DNA from: Natronococcus sp. A-GB7
GTDB taxonomy: Archaea; Halobacteriota; Halobacteria; Halobacteriales; Natrialbaceae
DNA: 64,000 nucleotides
Reading direction: 5' to 3'
Assembly: GCF_029688865.1 (NCBI RefSeq)
Contig: NZ_JARUKV010000001.1
Span: forward strand, 186,001 to 250,000
Shown piece by piece: positions 24,483-31,953 of this stretch. The notes under the pieces are model-generated. The model saw only the letters and a list, made by a program, of their open reading frames with translations, ran no database searches and was not told the origin of the DNA. How positions within the stretch are numbered: position 1 is the first letter of the stretch; the number at the start of each line of letters is the position of its first letter. The translations under genes and the position numbers were made by a program.

Positions 24483-26258
24483 ATGGCCTCCAGGCGAGTC
24501 GCGCTCGTACTCTGCGCGACGGCCCTGCTCGGTACTCTCCTCGGGCTCCCGCTCGCGGCGAGCCTCGGCGCCGCCTCTCCCTCGTCGGGGCTCGACGGTT
24601 CGGGCGCGACAGCCGAGCGTTCGCAGTTGACAGCCGAAGCCGACGAAGCCGACGCCCTCCGCTGTCCGCAACCGGTTGACGCTACCGAAACGGTCGCCGA
24701 TCCCCGAATCGTCGAGCTGTATCCGAACCCGACGACACACGGAAACGTCGGCGAGTACCTCGTCGTCGAGACGCCGCCGGAAACCGACCTCGAGAACTGG
24801 TCGCTCACCGACGGCCACACGACCGCGCAACTCCCGAACGAGACGGTGTCGGGCCGGATCGCGCTCACGAGCGATCCCGAAGAGACCCGCGAACTGACCG
24901 ACGATTCGGTCGGCGAGCTCGAGGGAACGGTGCGACTCGCCGCCGACGGGGACGACCTCGAGCTTCGAAACGGGAGCCGAACGGTAGACGCGGTGAGCTA
25001 CGACCGCGCGCCGACGGCCGAGCGGTGGTACCGAACGGCCGAGATCGACGGCAGCGAGCCGAGCGACGAGACACCCGGCAGCGGCGAGTGGTGGCCCCGC
25101 GGCGCGACCTGTCTTCCGTCGTCGACCGTCGACATCGACGAGGCGACCGCGTTCGTTCTTCCCGACAGCCCCGACGTCCCGCGGGAGACGATTCGGGAGG
25201 CCGACGACCGACTCCTGGTAGCCGGCTACACGTTCACCGACGAGGACGTCGCCGCCGACCTCGTCGCGGCCGCCGACCGCGGCGTCGACGTGGCGGTACT
25301 GCTCGAGTCGGGACCCGTCGGCGGGACGCCCGCGGCGACCGAGTCCGTCGTCGAGACGCTCGAGCGCGGCGGCGTCGACGTTCGGTTCGTCGGCGGCGAG
25401 GGGGCGCGCTACCGATTTCACCACCCGAAGTACGCGGTCGCCGACGACTCAGTTCTCGTGACGAGCGAGAACTGGAAGCCCGCGGGCGTCGGCGGCGAGT
25501 CGAGTCGCGGCTGGGGCGTCCGTCTCGCGGACGACGCGCTCGCCGACGAACTGGCCGCGATCTTTCGGGCGGACTTCGAGGGCTGGGACGCCAAGTCGGG
25601 AGCGAGCTTCCGGGAGGACACCTCGTTCGTCGAGGACGACGCCGCACCGCCGCGGGAGTTTCCGGCCAACCACGGGGCAGAGACCGTGTCGATCGACGAG
25701 GCCGAGCTCCTGCTCGCGCCGGAGAACGCCGAGCCCCGGCTGCTGGAGCTACTCGACGATGCCGACGACGAGATCCTGATCAAACAGGCCAGCATCGCCG
25801 ACGACGTCTCCCTGCTCGAGGCGACGCTCGACGCAGCCCGGCGGGGCGTCGACGTCCGAATCCTGCTCGATTCGAGCTGGTACGTCGAGGACGAACACGA
25901 GACGCTGGCGGACGACCTCGAACGCACCGCTGACGACGAGGAGCTGTCGCTCGAGGTAACACTCGTCGAGGACACCGACGCGTTCGAGAAGATCCACGCG
26001 AAAGGGATCGTGATCGACCGCGAGGTCGCCGTCGTCGGCAGCGCGAACTGGAACGAAAACTCGCTGCAAAACAACCGCGAGGTATTGCTCGCCCTGCACG
26101 GAACGGAAGCGGCGACGTACTACGCCGACGTCTTCGAGAGCGATCAGGATACCGGCGACGCCTGGTTGCTTCCGTTCGAACTCTCCGTCGCGGTCGTCGT
26201 CGCACTCGCGGTTGCGGCGGTCGTCGGTCACCGATACGTGCGATTCGGTTCGGAGTAG
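24483..26258 (+). CDS. secreted membrane-anchored phospholipase-D-fold protein with lamin-tail-like domain
   Basis: 591 residues. Signal peptide at 5-30; a lamin-tail-like beta domain at about 74-175 (RIVELYPNPTTHGNVGEYLV, ENWSLTDG); then two PLD domains with HKD motifs H314-K316-D321 (HHPKYAVADDS) and H505-K507-D512 (IHAKGIVIDRE, VVGSANWNENS). A C-terminal span (about 562-583) is followed by a short basic tail. Both HKD half-sites look complete, so it may be an active phosphodiesterase or nuclease on the cell exterior. Substrate is unknown. Confidence 0.88.
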   Translation: MASRRVALVLCATALLGTLLGLPLAASLGAASPSSGLDGSGATAERSQLTAEADEADALRCPQPVDATETVADPRIVELYPNPTTHGNVGEYLVVETPPETDLENWSLTDGHTTAQLPNETVSGRIALTSDPEETRELTDDSVGELEGTVRLAADGDDLELRNGSRTVDAVSYDRAPTAERWYRTAEIDGSEPSDETPGSGEWWPRGATCLPSSTVDIDEATAFVLPDSPDVPRETIREADDRLLVAGYTFTDEDVAADLVAAADRGVDVAVLLESGPVGGTPAATESVVETLERGGVDVRFVGGEGARYRFHHPKYAVADDSVLVTSENWKPAGVGGESSRGWGVRLADDALADELAAIFRADFEGWDAKSGASFREDTSFVEDDAAPPREFPANHGAETVSIDEAELLLAPENAEPRLLELLDDADDEILIKQASIADDVSLLEATLDAARRGVDVRILLDSSWYVEDEHETLADDLERTADDEELSLEVTLVEDTDAFEKIHAKGIVIDREVAVVGSANWNENSLQNNREVLLALHGTEAATYYADVFESDQDTGDAWLLPFELSVAVVVALAVAAVVGHRYVRFGSE

Positions 26259-26271
26259 CCGGTTTCGGCCG

Positions 26272-26700
26272 CTAATCCGCCCGGGTGGAGGCCTCGAGGT
26301 ACTTGCAACAGTCCGCCTCGGGGTCGAAACAGTCCGGACACTCCTCGGGGCGGTCGATGATCGTGTCGAGCCGGTCGGCGACGGTGTCGTCGATCACCGC
26401 TTCGAGCGCGTGGGCTTCCTCCCGGAACTCCTCGACCTCGAGGACGTTCGCGAGGAACCGCTCGATGATGCAGTAGGTCTGGAGAGCGTCGTGGGCGCGC
26501 TCGAGTCCCTCGTCGGTCAGGCTCGCCCCCTTGTACTTCTCGTGTTCGACCAGGCCGCGCTCCTCGAGCTTGCCGATCATCTCGTTGACGCTGGCCGGGC
26601 TAACCTCGAGCAGGTCGGCGAGCGTGCCGGTCGAGGCCGGGCCGTCGTCGATGCGCTGTGCGAGGTAGATCGCCTTGAGATACTGGTCTGCGGTGTTCAT
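26272..26700 (-). CDS. DtxR-family metal-dependent transcriptional regulator
   Basis: 142 residues. The N-terminal winged helix (MNTADQYLKAIYLAQRIDDG, then LADLLEVSPASVNEMIGKLE) and dimerisation helices (CIIERFLANVLEVEEF, EAHALEAVIDDTVADRLDT) follow the DtxR/SirR pattern. The C-terminus has a cysteine cluster (CPDCFDPEADCCKY) that may join the metal site. No SH3 domain, as is common in archaea. It sits 64 bases downstream of a ferritin-like gene on the same strand, so iron or manganese control is likely. Confidence 0.9.
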   Translation of the reverse strand: MNTADQYLKAIYLAQRIDDGPASTGTLADLLEVSPASVNEMIGKLEERGLVEHEKYKGASLTDEGLERAHDALQTYCIIERFLANVLEVEEFREEAHALEAVIDDTVADRLDTIIDRPEECPDCFDPEADCCKYLEASTRAD

Positions 26701-26764
26701 CGCGTCCCTCCGTCGGTGTCGGTCCGGCTGCGATCCGTCGGTCGTCGCTCGGTCGGGGCGCCGA

Positions 26765-27259
26765 TCATGCTCTGCGCTCCATAATCTCGGTAACTTCTTC
26801 GACGCCCTCTCGTTCCTCCTCGCGGATGTCGTACAGCGTCTCGAGGAGCCGATCGCGGTCGATGGCGAACGCCGCGTCGGACGCTTCGATCGCCTCGATC
26901 AGGTCGTCGTAGAACTTGTAAGCGGTCTCCTCGTTACAGAGCTGATCGTAGAGCACGCCGTCGGTGTCCTCGGGAGGACCGTACTGTGCGTCGACCAGAG
27001 CGTTGATCTCCTCGTAGGCGACCGTCTCGGCGTCGAGGTCGTCGACCAGTGTCTCGAGTCGCTCGCGGTGCTCGGCCGATTCCTCGGCGGCCTCGGCGAG
27101 CAGCGCCCGTACCTCGTCGTCGATCGCCTCGCGCTCGTCGGCCGGCAGCGACTCGAGGTGGTGGGCCGCGCGTGACTCGACCACCTCCTCCAGGACGACC
27201 CCGATCTGGAGGAGTCGGGCGAGCTGGTGGTCGCTCGAGACGCGCTGTCCCAGACTCAT
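26765..27259 (-). CDS. ferritin-like / rubrerythrin-type protein
   Basis: 164 residues from MSLGQRVSSDHQ; longer frames upstream run through another gene. Four long helices carry Glu/His patterns of the ferritin-like fold: LEEVVESRAAHHLESL, AEESAEHRERLETL (ExxxH-like), NEETAYKFYDDLIEAI and REEEREGVEEVTEI. There is no C-terminal rubredoxin domain. Di-iron binding or iron storage is plausible but the ligand set is not complete by eye. It is upstream of the DtxR gene in the same direction. Confidence 0.7.
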   Translation of the reverse strand: MSLGQRVSSDHQLARLLQIGVVLEEVVESRAAHHLESLPADEREAIDDEVRALLAEAAEESAEHRERLETLVDDLDAETVAYEEINALVDAQYGPPEDTDGVLYDQLCNEETAYKFYDDLIEAIEASDAAFAIDRDRLLETLYDIREEEREGVEEVTEIMERRA

Positions 27260-27291
27260 ACACGTACCGTCGGTGAGCGTGCTACTTAACT

Positions 27292-28038
27292 TCAGGCATC
27301 CCGCCTCTGAGTGCTGCCGACGTACCGCCAGACGCGGCTGCCGGCACCGCCCTCGACCGCGTCGACCTGCTCGAAGACGTCTTTGAGAAACGCCCACCAG
27401 CCGTCTGCGGTTTCGTAGCCGGCTGGATGAGAGTCGTACAGCTCCGCGACGACCGCCGCCTTCTTCGTCTGCCCCTCGTCGCGAAGGAAGGCGATCGCGC
27501 GTCCGGCGACGGTCCGTCGCCGCTCGCGTCGATCCGCGGATCGACCCGGAACCGACAGCGCGTCGAGATCGACGAGATCGGAACCGGGCCGGAGCGTCTC
27601 CCGCCCGATCGGGGTCGTCGATCGGTACTCGAGGCCCGTCTCGACGTCCCGGTCCAGCCGACTGCGCGTCTCGGCGATCGCCCGCCGCGAGAATTCGTCG
27701 AGGCGATCGACCCGGACCGTCTCGAGGACGGTCGCATCCGCGCCGACGTCGTCCTCGGAAACTCTGATGACACGCTCCGGAGTCAGCGATCCCGGAGCGT
27801 CGTCGAATCCGGGGGTTTCGGTCGACCCACTCGTGTCGTCCGCGTCCGTCGTGGTCGAAGCCCGGTCCTCGGACTCGATCCCGAGCCCGTCCGCTCGAGG
27901 TCGAGCGTCCTCGGGCGCGTCCCGTCGATCGACGATCCACCGGACGTAGGCGTCTCGACTCTCGAACCCGAGCAGCCGTCGCTCCGTCTCGAGTTGCTCG
28001 AGCGTTTCGGCGTCGAACGCGACCGACAGCCCCGGCAT
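27292..28038 (-). CDS. two-part DNA-binding-like protein, ribbon-helix-helix-like N-terminus and winged C-terminus
   Basis: 248 residues. The N-terminus (LSVAFDAETLEQLETERRLL, FESRDAYVRWIVDRR) looks like a ribbon-helix-helix or CopG-type domain. The C-terminal 70 residues (GRAIAFLRDEGQTKKAAVVA, ELYDSHPAGYETADGWWAFL, WRYVGS) match a haloarchaeal winged-helix pattern. The middle is a disordered Asp/Thr/Ser linker. A perfect 12-base palindrome touches its start codon. Target unknown; autoregulation is a testable idea. Confidence 0.65.
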   Translation of the reverse strand: MPGLSVAFDAETLEQLETERRLLGFESRDAYVRWIVDRRDAPEDARPRADGLGIESEDRASTTTDADDTSGSTETPGFDDAPGSLTPERVIRVSEDDVGADATVLETVRVDRLDEFSRRAIAETRSRLDRDVETGLEYRSTTPIGRETLRPGSDLVDLDALSVPGRSADRRERRRTVAGRAIAFLRDEGQTKKAAVVAELYDSHPAGYETADGWWAFLKDVFEQVDAVEGGAGSRVWRYVGSTQRRDA

Positions 28039-28050
28039 TACCGATCGGTA
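28039..28050. promoter_or_regulatory. palindrome abutting a start codon
   Basis: TACCGATCGGTA is a perfect 12-base palindrome immediately upstream of the ATG at 28038 (minus strand). A dimer bound here would block initiation of the ribbon-helix-helix-like gene. Palindromes of this length do arise by chance in GC-rich DNA, so support is modest. Confidence 0.35.
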
Positions 28051-28064
28051 CCGGGCTTCGATAC

Positions 28065-28070
28065 AAAAAA
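28065..28070 (-). terminator. oligo-T terminator of the suf operon
   Basis: A6 on the plus strand gives T6 on the minus strand, about 50 bases after the sufD stop and before the next minus-strand gene, the expected place for an operon terminator. Confidence 0.5.
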
Positions 28071-28118
28071 GCTCGTCAGACGGACGAAAACGGAGTGTCC
28101 GAACCGCTTCGATCCTCG

Positions 28119-29339
28119 TCAGTCGCGCTTCCGGAGACGCGCCGCGACGAGGTCCTCGAGGTCCTCACGGAGTTCGTCGACCGCGATCTCGTCGAGGACG
28201 GGCACGAAGAACCCTTCGACGAGCATGTTGCGTGCGGCTCGGGGCGAGATACCTCGGGAGGTCATATACAGCAGATCCTCCTGATCGATCTGGCCGACCG
28301 TCGCGGAGTGGCTGGCCTCGGTGTCGTGGTTGTTGATGATCAGCTTCGGCGAGGCGTCGGCCTCGCTTTCGTCACTGAGCATCAGCGTGTTCTCGCGCTG
28401 GTAGGAGCTGGTGTCCCACGCGTCGCGACCGACGTCCTGGACACCCTCGTACACCGAGCGAGCGATGTCGTCGGTGACGCCGCGGGTGACGAGGTCTGCC
28501 GTCGTGTGCTCGGCGCGGTGCCAGACCTTCGCGTCGAGGTCGAAGTGCTGGTCGTTGTGGCCGTAGAAGGCACCGACGATCTGGGTCTCCGAGGAGTCGC
28601 CGTTGAGCTCCGTGGAGACGCCGGACTTGGTCAGCTGCGTGCCGAAGTTGACCTCGATCCAGTTGATCGTCGCGTAGGTGTCGGCGTCGCCGCGCTTGAG
28701 CGCGAAGTTGTAGGCCTCCTCCGAGAGGTTCTGGAGACTGCCGTACTGAACGTTGCTGTTCTCGCCGGCGACGACCTCGACGATTCCGCTGTAGTACTGC
28801 TCTTCGGCCTCCTCGCCGGTCGACTGACGCTCCATGATCGTGACCGAGGAAGACTCCTCGGTGACGACGAGCGTGTAGTTGAACAGCGAGCTGGAGTTCT
28901 GCTCGGTTCGGATCGTCACGTCCTCGGCGTCAACGCCCTCGGGGACGTAGACCACGGTCCCGGTGCTGAACAGCGCCGTGGACAGGGCCGTCAGGTAGTT
29001 CTCCTGGGGGTCGACGATCGAGCCGAAGTGCTCCTTCAGGAGCTCCTCGTGTTCGGCAACGGCGTCGCTCCAGGGCAGAACCTCGGCTTCGTCGGGACCG
29101 ACCTGGTCCTTGTTCTCCGCCGCGTTCAGCGGGTCGACGAGCGACTCGAAATCGAGCTCGTGGAGGTTCGTCCAGTCTCGACCCGGCGTCCGGATGACGT
29201 CGGGCATATCGAGCTCCTCGAGGGCTTCGAGCGCCTCGAGACGGGTCTCGAGCAGCCAGTCGGGCTCGTCCAGCCCGTCGGAAATCTCGCGTACCTGTTC
29301 CTCCGTCAGATTGGCGTGTACCTGCGTTCCTGCGCTCAT
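28119..29339 (-). CDS. sufD: Fe-S cluster assembly protein SufD
   Basis: 406 residues, third gene of sufC-sufB-sufD. The parallel beta-helix core common to SufB and SufD is visible (TGTVVYVPEGVDAEDVTIRT; FNYTLVVTEESSSVTIMERQ; GAFYGHNDQHFDLDAKVWHR), with the C-terminal block LLYMTSRGISPRAARNMLVE. With SufB and SufC it forms the SufBC2D scaffold that builds Fe-S clusters. It starts 1 base after the sufB stop. Confidence 0.95.
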   Translation of the reverse strand: MSAGTQVHANLTEEQVREISDGLDEPDWLLETRLEALEALEELDMPDVIRTPGRDWTNLHELDFESLVDPLNAAENKDQVGPDEAEVLPWSDAVAEHEELLKEHFGSIVDPQENYLTALSTALFSTGTVVYVPEGVDAEDVTIRTEQNSSSLFNYTLVVTEESSSVTIMERQSTGEEAEEQYYSGIVEVVAGENSNVQYGSLQNLSEEAYNFALKRGDADTYATINWIEVNFGTQLTKSGVSTELNGDSSETQIVGAFYGHNDQHFDLDAKVWHRAEHTTADLVTRGVTDDIARSVYEGVQDVGRDAWDTSSYQRENTLMLSDESEADASPKLIINNHDTEASHSATVGQIDQEDLLYMTSRGISPRAARNMLVEGFFVPVLDEIAVDELREDLEDLVAARLRKRD

Positions 29340-29340
29340 A

Positions 29341-30771
29341 TTATCCGAGGCTCCCCTCCATCTCGAGTTCGATGAGGCGGTTGAGTTCGACCGCGTACTC
29401 GATGGGCAGTTCCTCCGTGATCGGCTCGATGAAGCCGGCGACGATCATCTTCTTGGCGTCGTCGTCGTCCAGGCCGCGGCTCTGGAGGTAGAAGATGTCC
29501 TCGTCGCCGATCTTGCCGACGGTCGCCTCGTGGGCGACGTCGACCTTCGACTCCTCGATCTCCATGTACGGCATCGTGTCGCTGGTCGACTCGTTGTCGA
29601 ACATCAGCGCGTCACACTCGACCGCGGTGCTCGAGTTCTCGGCGCCGTCGGCAATGTGGACGAGGCCGCGATAGTTGGTGCGGCCGCCGTCCTTCGAGAT
29701 CGACTTCGACTCGATGGTCGAGCTCGTGTCGGGCGCGTTGTGGTAGACCTTCGCGCCGGTGTCGATGTCCTGGTCCTCGCCCGCGAAGGCGATGGTGATG
29801 TGGGTGTCCGTCGCGCCGCGACCCTTGAGAATCGTACACGGATAGAGCATGGTGGCCTTCGAGCCCATCGAGCCCGAGACCCACTCCATCGTTCCGTTCT
29901 CCTCACAGATCGCGCGCTTGGTGTTGAGGTTGAACGTGTTCTTCGACCAGTTCTGGACCGTCGAGTACTGGACGTGGGCGTCCTCGCCGACGAACACCTC
30001 GACGCCTCCGCTGTGGAGGTTGTGGGTGCCGTACTTCGGTGCGGAACAGCCCTCGATGTAGTGGACCTCCGAACCCTCCTCGGCGATGATGAGCGTGTGC
30101 TCGAACTGGCCCATCCCCTCGGAGTTCATGCGGAAGTACGCCTGCACGGGCATCTCGACGGTGACGTCCTCGGGGACGTAGACGAACGAGCCGCCCGACC
30201 AGACGGCGCCGTGGAGTGCGGCGAACTTGTTGTCGCTCGGGGGGACGCAGGTCGTCATGAAGTGCTCCTTGACGAGCTCAGGGTGCTCCTGAACCGCCTT
30301 GTCCATGTTCATGAAGACGACGCCCTTCTCCTCCCACTGCTCTTGCATGTTCTGGTAGACGACCTCAGACTCGTACTGAGCGCCGACGCCCGAGAGGGCG
30401 TTCTTCTCGGCTTCCGGGATGCCCAGCTTGTCGAAGGTGTCCTTGATCTCGTCGGGGAGCTCGGTCCAGTCGTCGACGCCTTCGCGCTTGTCGACGTCCG
30501 GGCGGATGTAGGGAACGATCTCCTCGATGTCCAGCTCGGTCAGATCGGGCTGACCGGGCCAGTCGGTCGGCATCGGCATGTTCTGGTACTGCTTGAGCGC
30601 GCGCAGACGCCGCTCGAGCATCCAGTCGGGTTCGTCCTTGTCCTCGGAGATCATGCGGATGACCTCTTCGGTCAGGCCCTTGTCGGACTTGACGGCGGCG
30701 TTCTGCTCCTTCTTGAACTCGAAGCGCGCCTCGGTGTCGGTTTCTTTGAGGTGGTCTTGTTCGGAACTCAT
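29341..30771 (-). CDS. sufB: Fe-S cluster assembly scaffold SufB
   Basis: 476 residues, full length. Characteristic segments: PDWMLERRLRALKQYQNMPM near the start, GGSFVYVPEDVTVEMPVQAY and the C-terminal FYLQSRGLDDDDAKKMIVAG. The conserved SufB features for cluster building are present in the region HYIEGCSAPKYGTHNLHSGG, including the cysteine. It acts in the cytoplasm with SufC and SufD. It is closely spaced on both sides: 62 bases after sufC and 1 base before sufD. Confidence 0.97.
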   Translation of the reverse strand: MSSEQDHLKETDTEARFEFKKEQNAAVKSDKGLTEEVIRMISEDKDEPDWMLERRLRALKQYQNMPMPTDWPGQPDLTELDIEEIVPYIRPDVDKREGVDDWTELPDEIKDTFDKLGIPEAEKNALSGVGAQYESEVVYQNMQEQWEEKGVVFMNMDKAVQEHPELVKEHFMTTCVPPSDNKFAALHGAVWSGGSFVYVPEDVTVEMPVQAYFRMNSEGMGQFEHTLIIAEEGSEVHYIEGCSAPKYGTHNLHSGGVEVFVGEDAHVQYSTVQNWSKNTFNLNTKRAICEENGTMEWVSGSMGSKATMLYPCTILKGRGATDTHITIAFAGEDQDIDTGAKVYHNAPDTSSTIESKSISKDGGRTNYRGLVHIADGAENSSTAVECDALMFDNESTSDTMPYMEIEESKVDVAHEATVGKIGDEDIFYLQSRGLDDDDAKKMIVAGFIEPITEELPIEYAVELNRLIELEMEGSLG

Positions 30772-30832
30772 GATTGGTATGTATTCGTGTTTACGGCTGC
30801 AGCGTTATTACGGTTGTTCTAGTCGAATTCGG

Positions 30833-31741
30833 TTACGCCGTGCCGTAGACCTCTTCGCGGACCCAGTCGTACCCCTTGTCCTCGAGCTCCTCGGCGAGGG
30901 AAGCGTCGCCGCTCTTGGCGATCTGACCGTCGAGCATCACGTGGACGTGATCGGGCTCGACGTAGTCGAGGATGCGCTGGTAGTGGGTGATCTGAAGGAT
31001 CCCGGTGCCCTGCTCGTCGCGCAGGGCGTTGATCCCGTTCGAGACGTCCTGGAGGCGGTCGATGTCGAGCCCCGAGTCGATCTCGTCGAGGACGGCGACC
31101 GACGGCTCGAGGATGGCTGCCTGAAGGACCTCGTTCTGTTTCTTCTCCCCGCCGGAGAAGCCGGCGTTGAGGTATCGCTGGGCGAACCGCTCGTCCATGT
31201 CCAGCTGCTCCATCTTCTCCTGGAGGATCTCCTGGAACTCGGCGACGCCGACCTCGCCCTCGTCGACGTTTCCTTCCATCGGGGACGTCTCGAAGCCGGC
31301 CTCCTCCTCTTCCTCCTCGTCGCCGTCTTCGCCCTCGAAGAGCTCCTCGCGCTCCTCGATCTTGGCGTTGAGCGCCGTGCGCAGGAAGTTGACCATCGTG
31401 ACGCCCTCGATCTCGGCGGGGTACTGGAAGCCGAGGAAGACGCCGAGCGCCGCGCGCTCGTTGGGTTCGAGTTCGAGCAGGTTCCAGGTGCGCTGGTCCT
31501 CGTCGATCTCGATGTCCTCGCCGAACTCGTCGTCCTCGAGGTGGAGCAGGACCTCACCTTCGGTGACGTCGTAGGCCGGGTGGCCGGCGATGACCTTTGC
31601 ACAGGTCGACTTCCCGGAGCCGTTCGGTCCCATCAGGGCGTGGATCTCGCCCGACTCGACCTCGAGGTTGACGCCCTCGAGGATCTTCTCGTCACCGTCC
31701 GCCACTTCCGCGTGCAGGTTGCGTAGTTCGAGGCGTGCCAT
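30833..31741 (-). CDS. sufC: Fe-S cluster assembly ATPase SufC with an acidic insertion
   Basis: 302 residues, about 50 longer than usual SufC. Walker A GPNGSGKST (38-46), ABC signature FSGGEKKQNE (195-204) and Walker B VAVLDEIDSGLD (215-226) are intact. The extra length is an acidic loop at about 134-166 (LFEGEDGDEEEEEEAGFET) placed between the two ATPase subdomains. First gene of the operon, with an AT-rich promoter about 80-95 bases upstream. Confidence 0.97.
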   Translation of the reverse strand: MARLELRNLHAEVADGDEKILEGVNLEVESGEIHALMGPNGSGKSTCAKVIAGHPAYDVTEGEVLLHLEDDEFGEDIEIDEDQRTWNLLELEPNERAALGVFLGFQYPAEIEGVTMVNFLRTALNAKIEEREELFEGEDGDEEEEEEAGFETSPMEGNVDEGEVGVAEFQEILQEKMEQLDMDERFAQRYLNAGFSGGEKKQNEVLQAAILEPSVAVLDEIDSGLDIDRLQDVSNGINALRDEQGTGILQITHYQRILDYVEPDHVHVMLDGQIAKSGDASLAEELEDKGYDWVREEVYGTA

Positions 31742-31820
31742 AGTAGTCTGTCGTGTGAACCGTGGGTCGTCTGCCTGATAACGGTTTCGTATGCGGTTGG
31801 ATACGGTTTCGAATAACCAA

Positions 31821-31835
31821 GAATATTTTATTGAG
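31821..31835 (-). promoter_or_regulatory. promoter of the suf operon
   Basis: gaatattttattgag is the most AT-rich point of the 212-base gap and reads as a TATA box on the minus strand (aataaaatattc). It predicts a start near 31797 and a leader of about 55 bases before sufC. Confidence 0.55.
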
Positions 31836-31953
31836 CGGGAATCACCGCCGGAGTATCCGAAACCCCTACTGGCAGTGACTCCGAGTCATTCGGTCGGCAC
31901 AGCCGCCTAATCTGCCCCAGGCGGACGAATTACTCAGTTCCCTCGAGCGGCCC

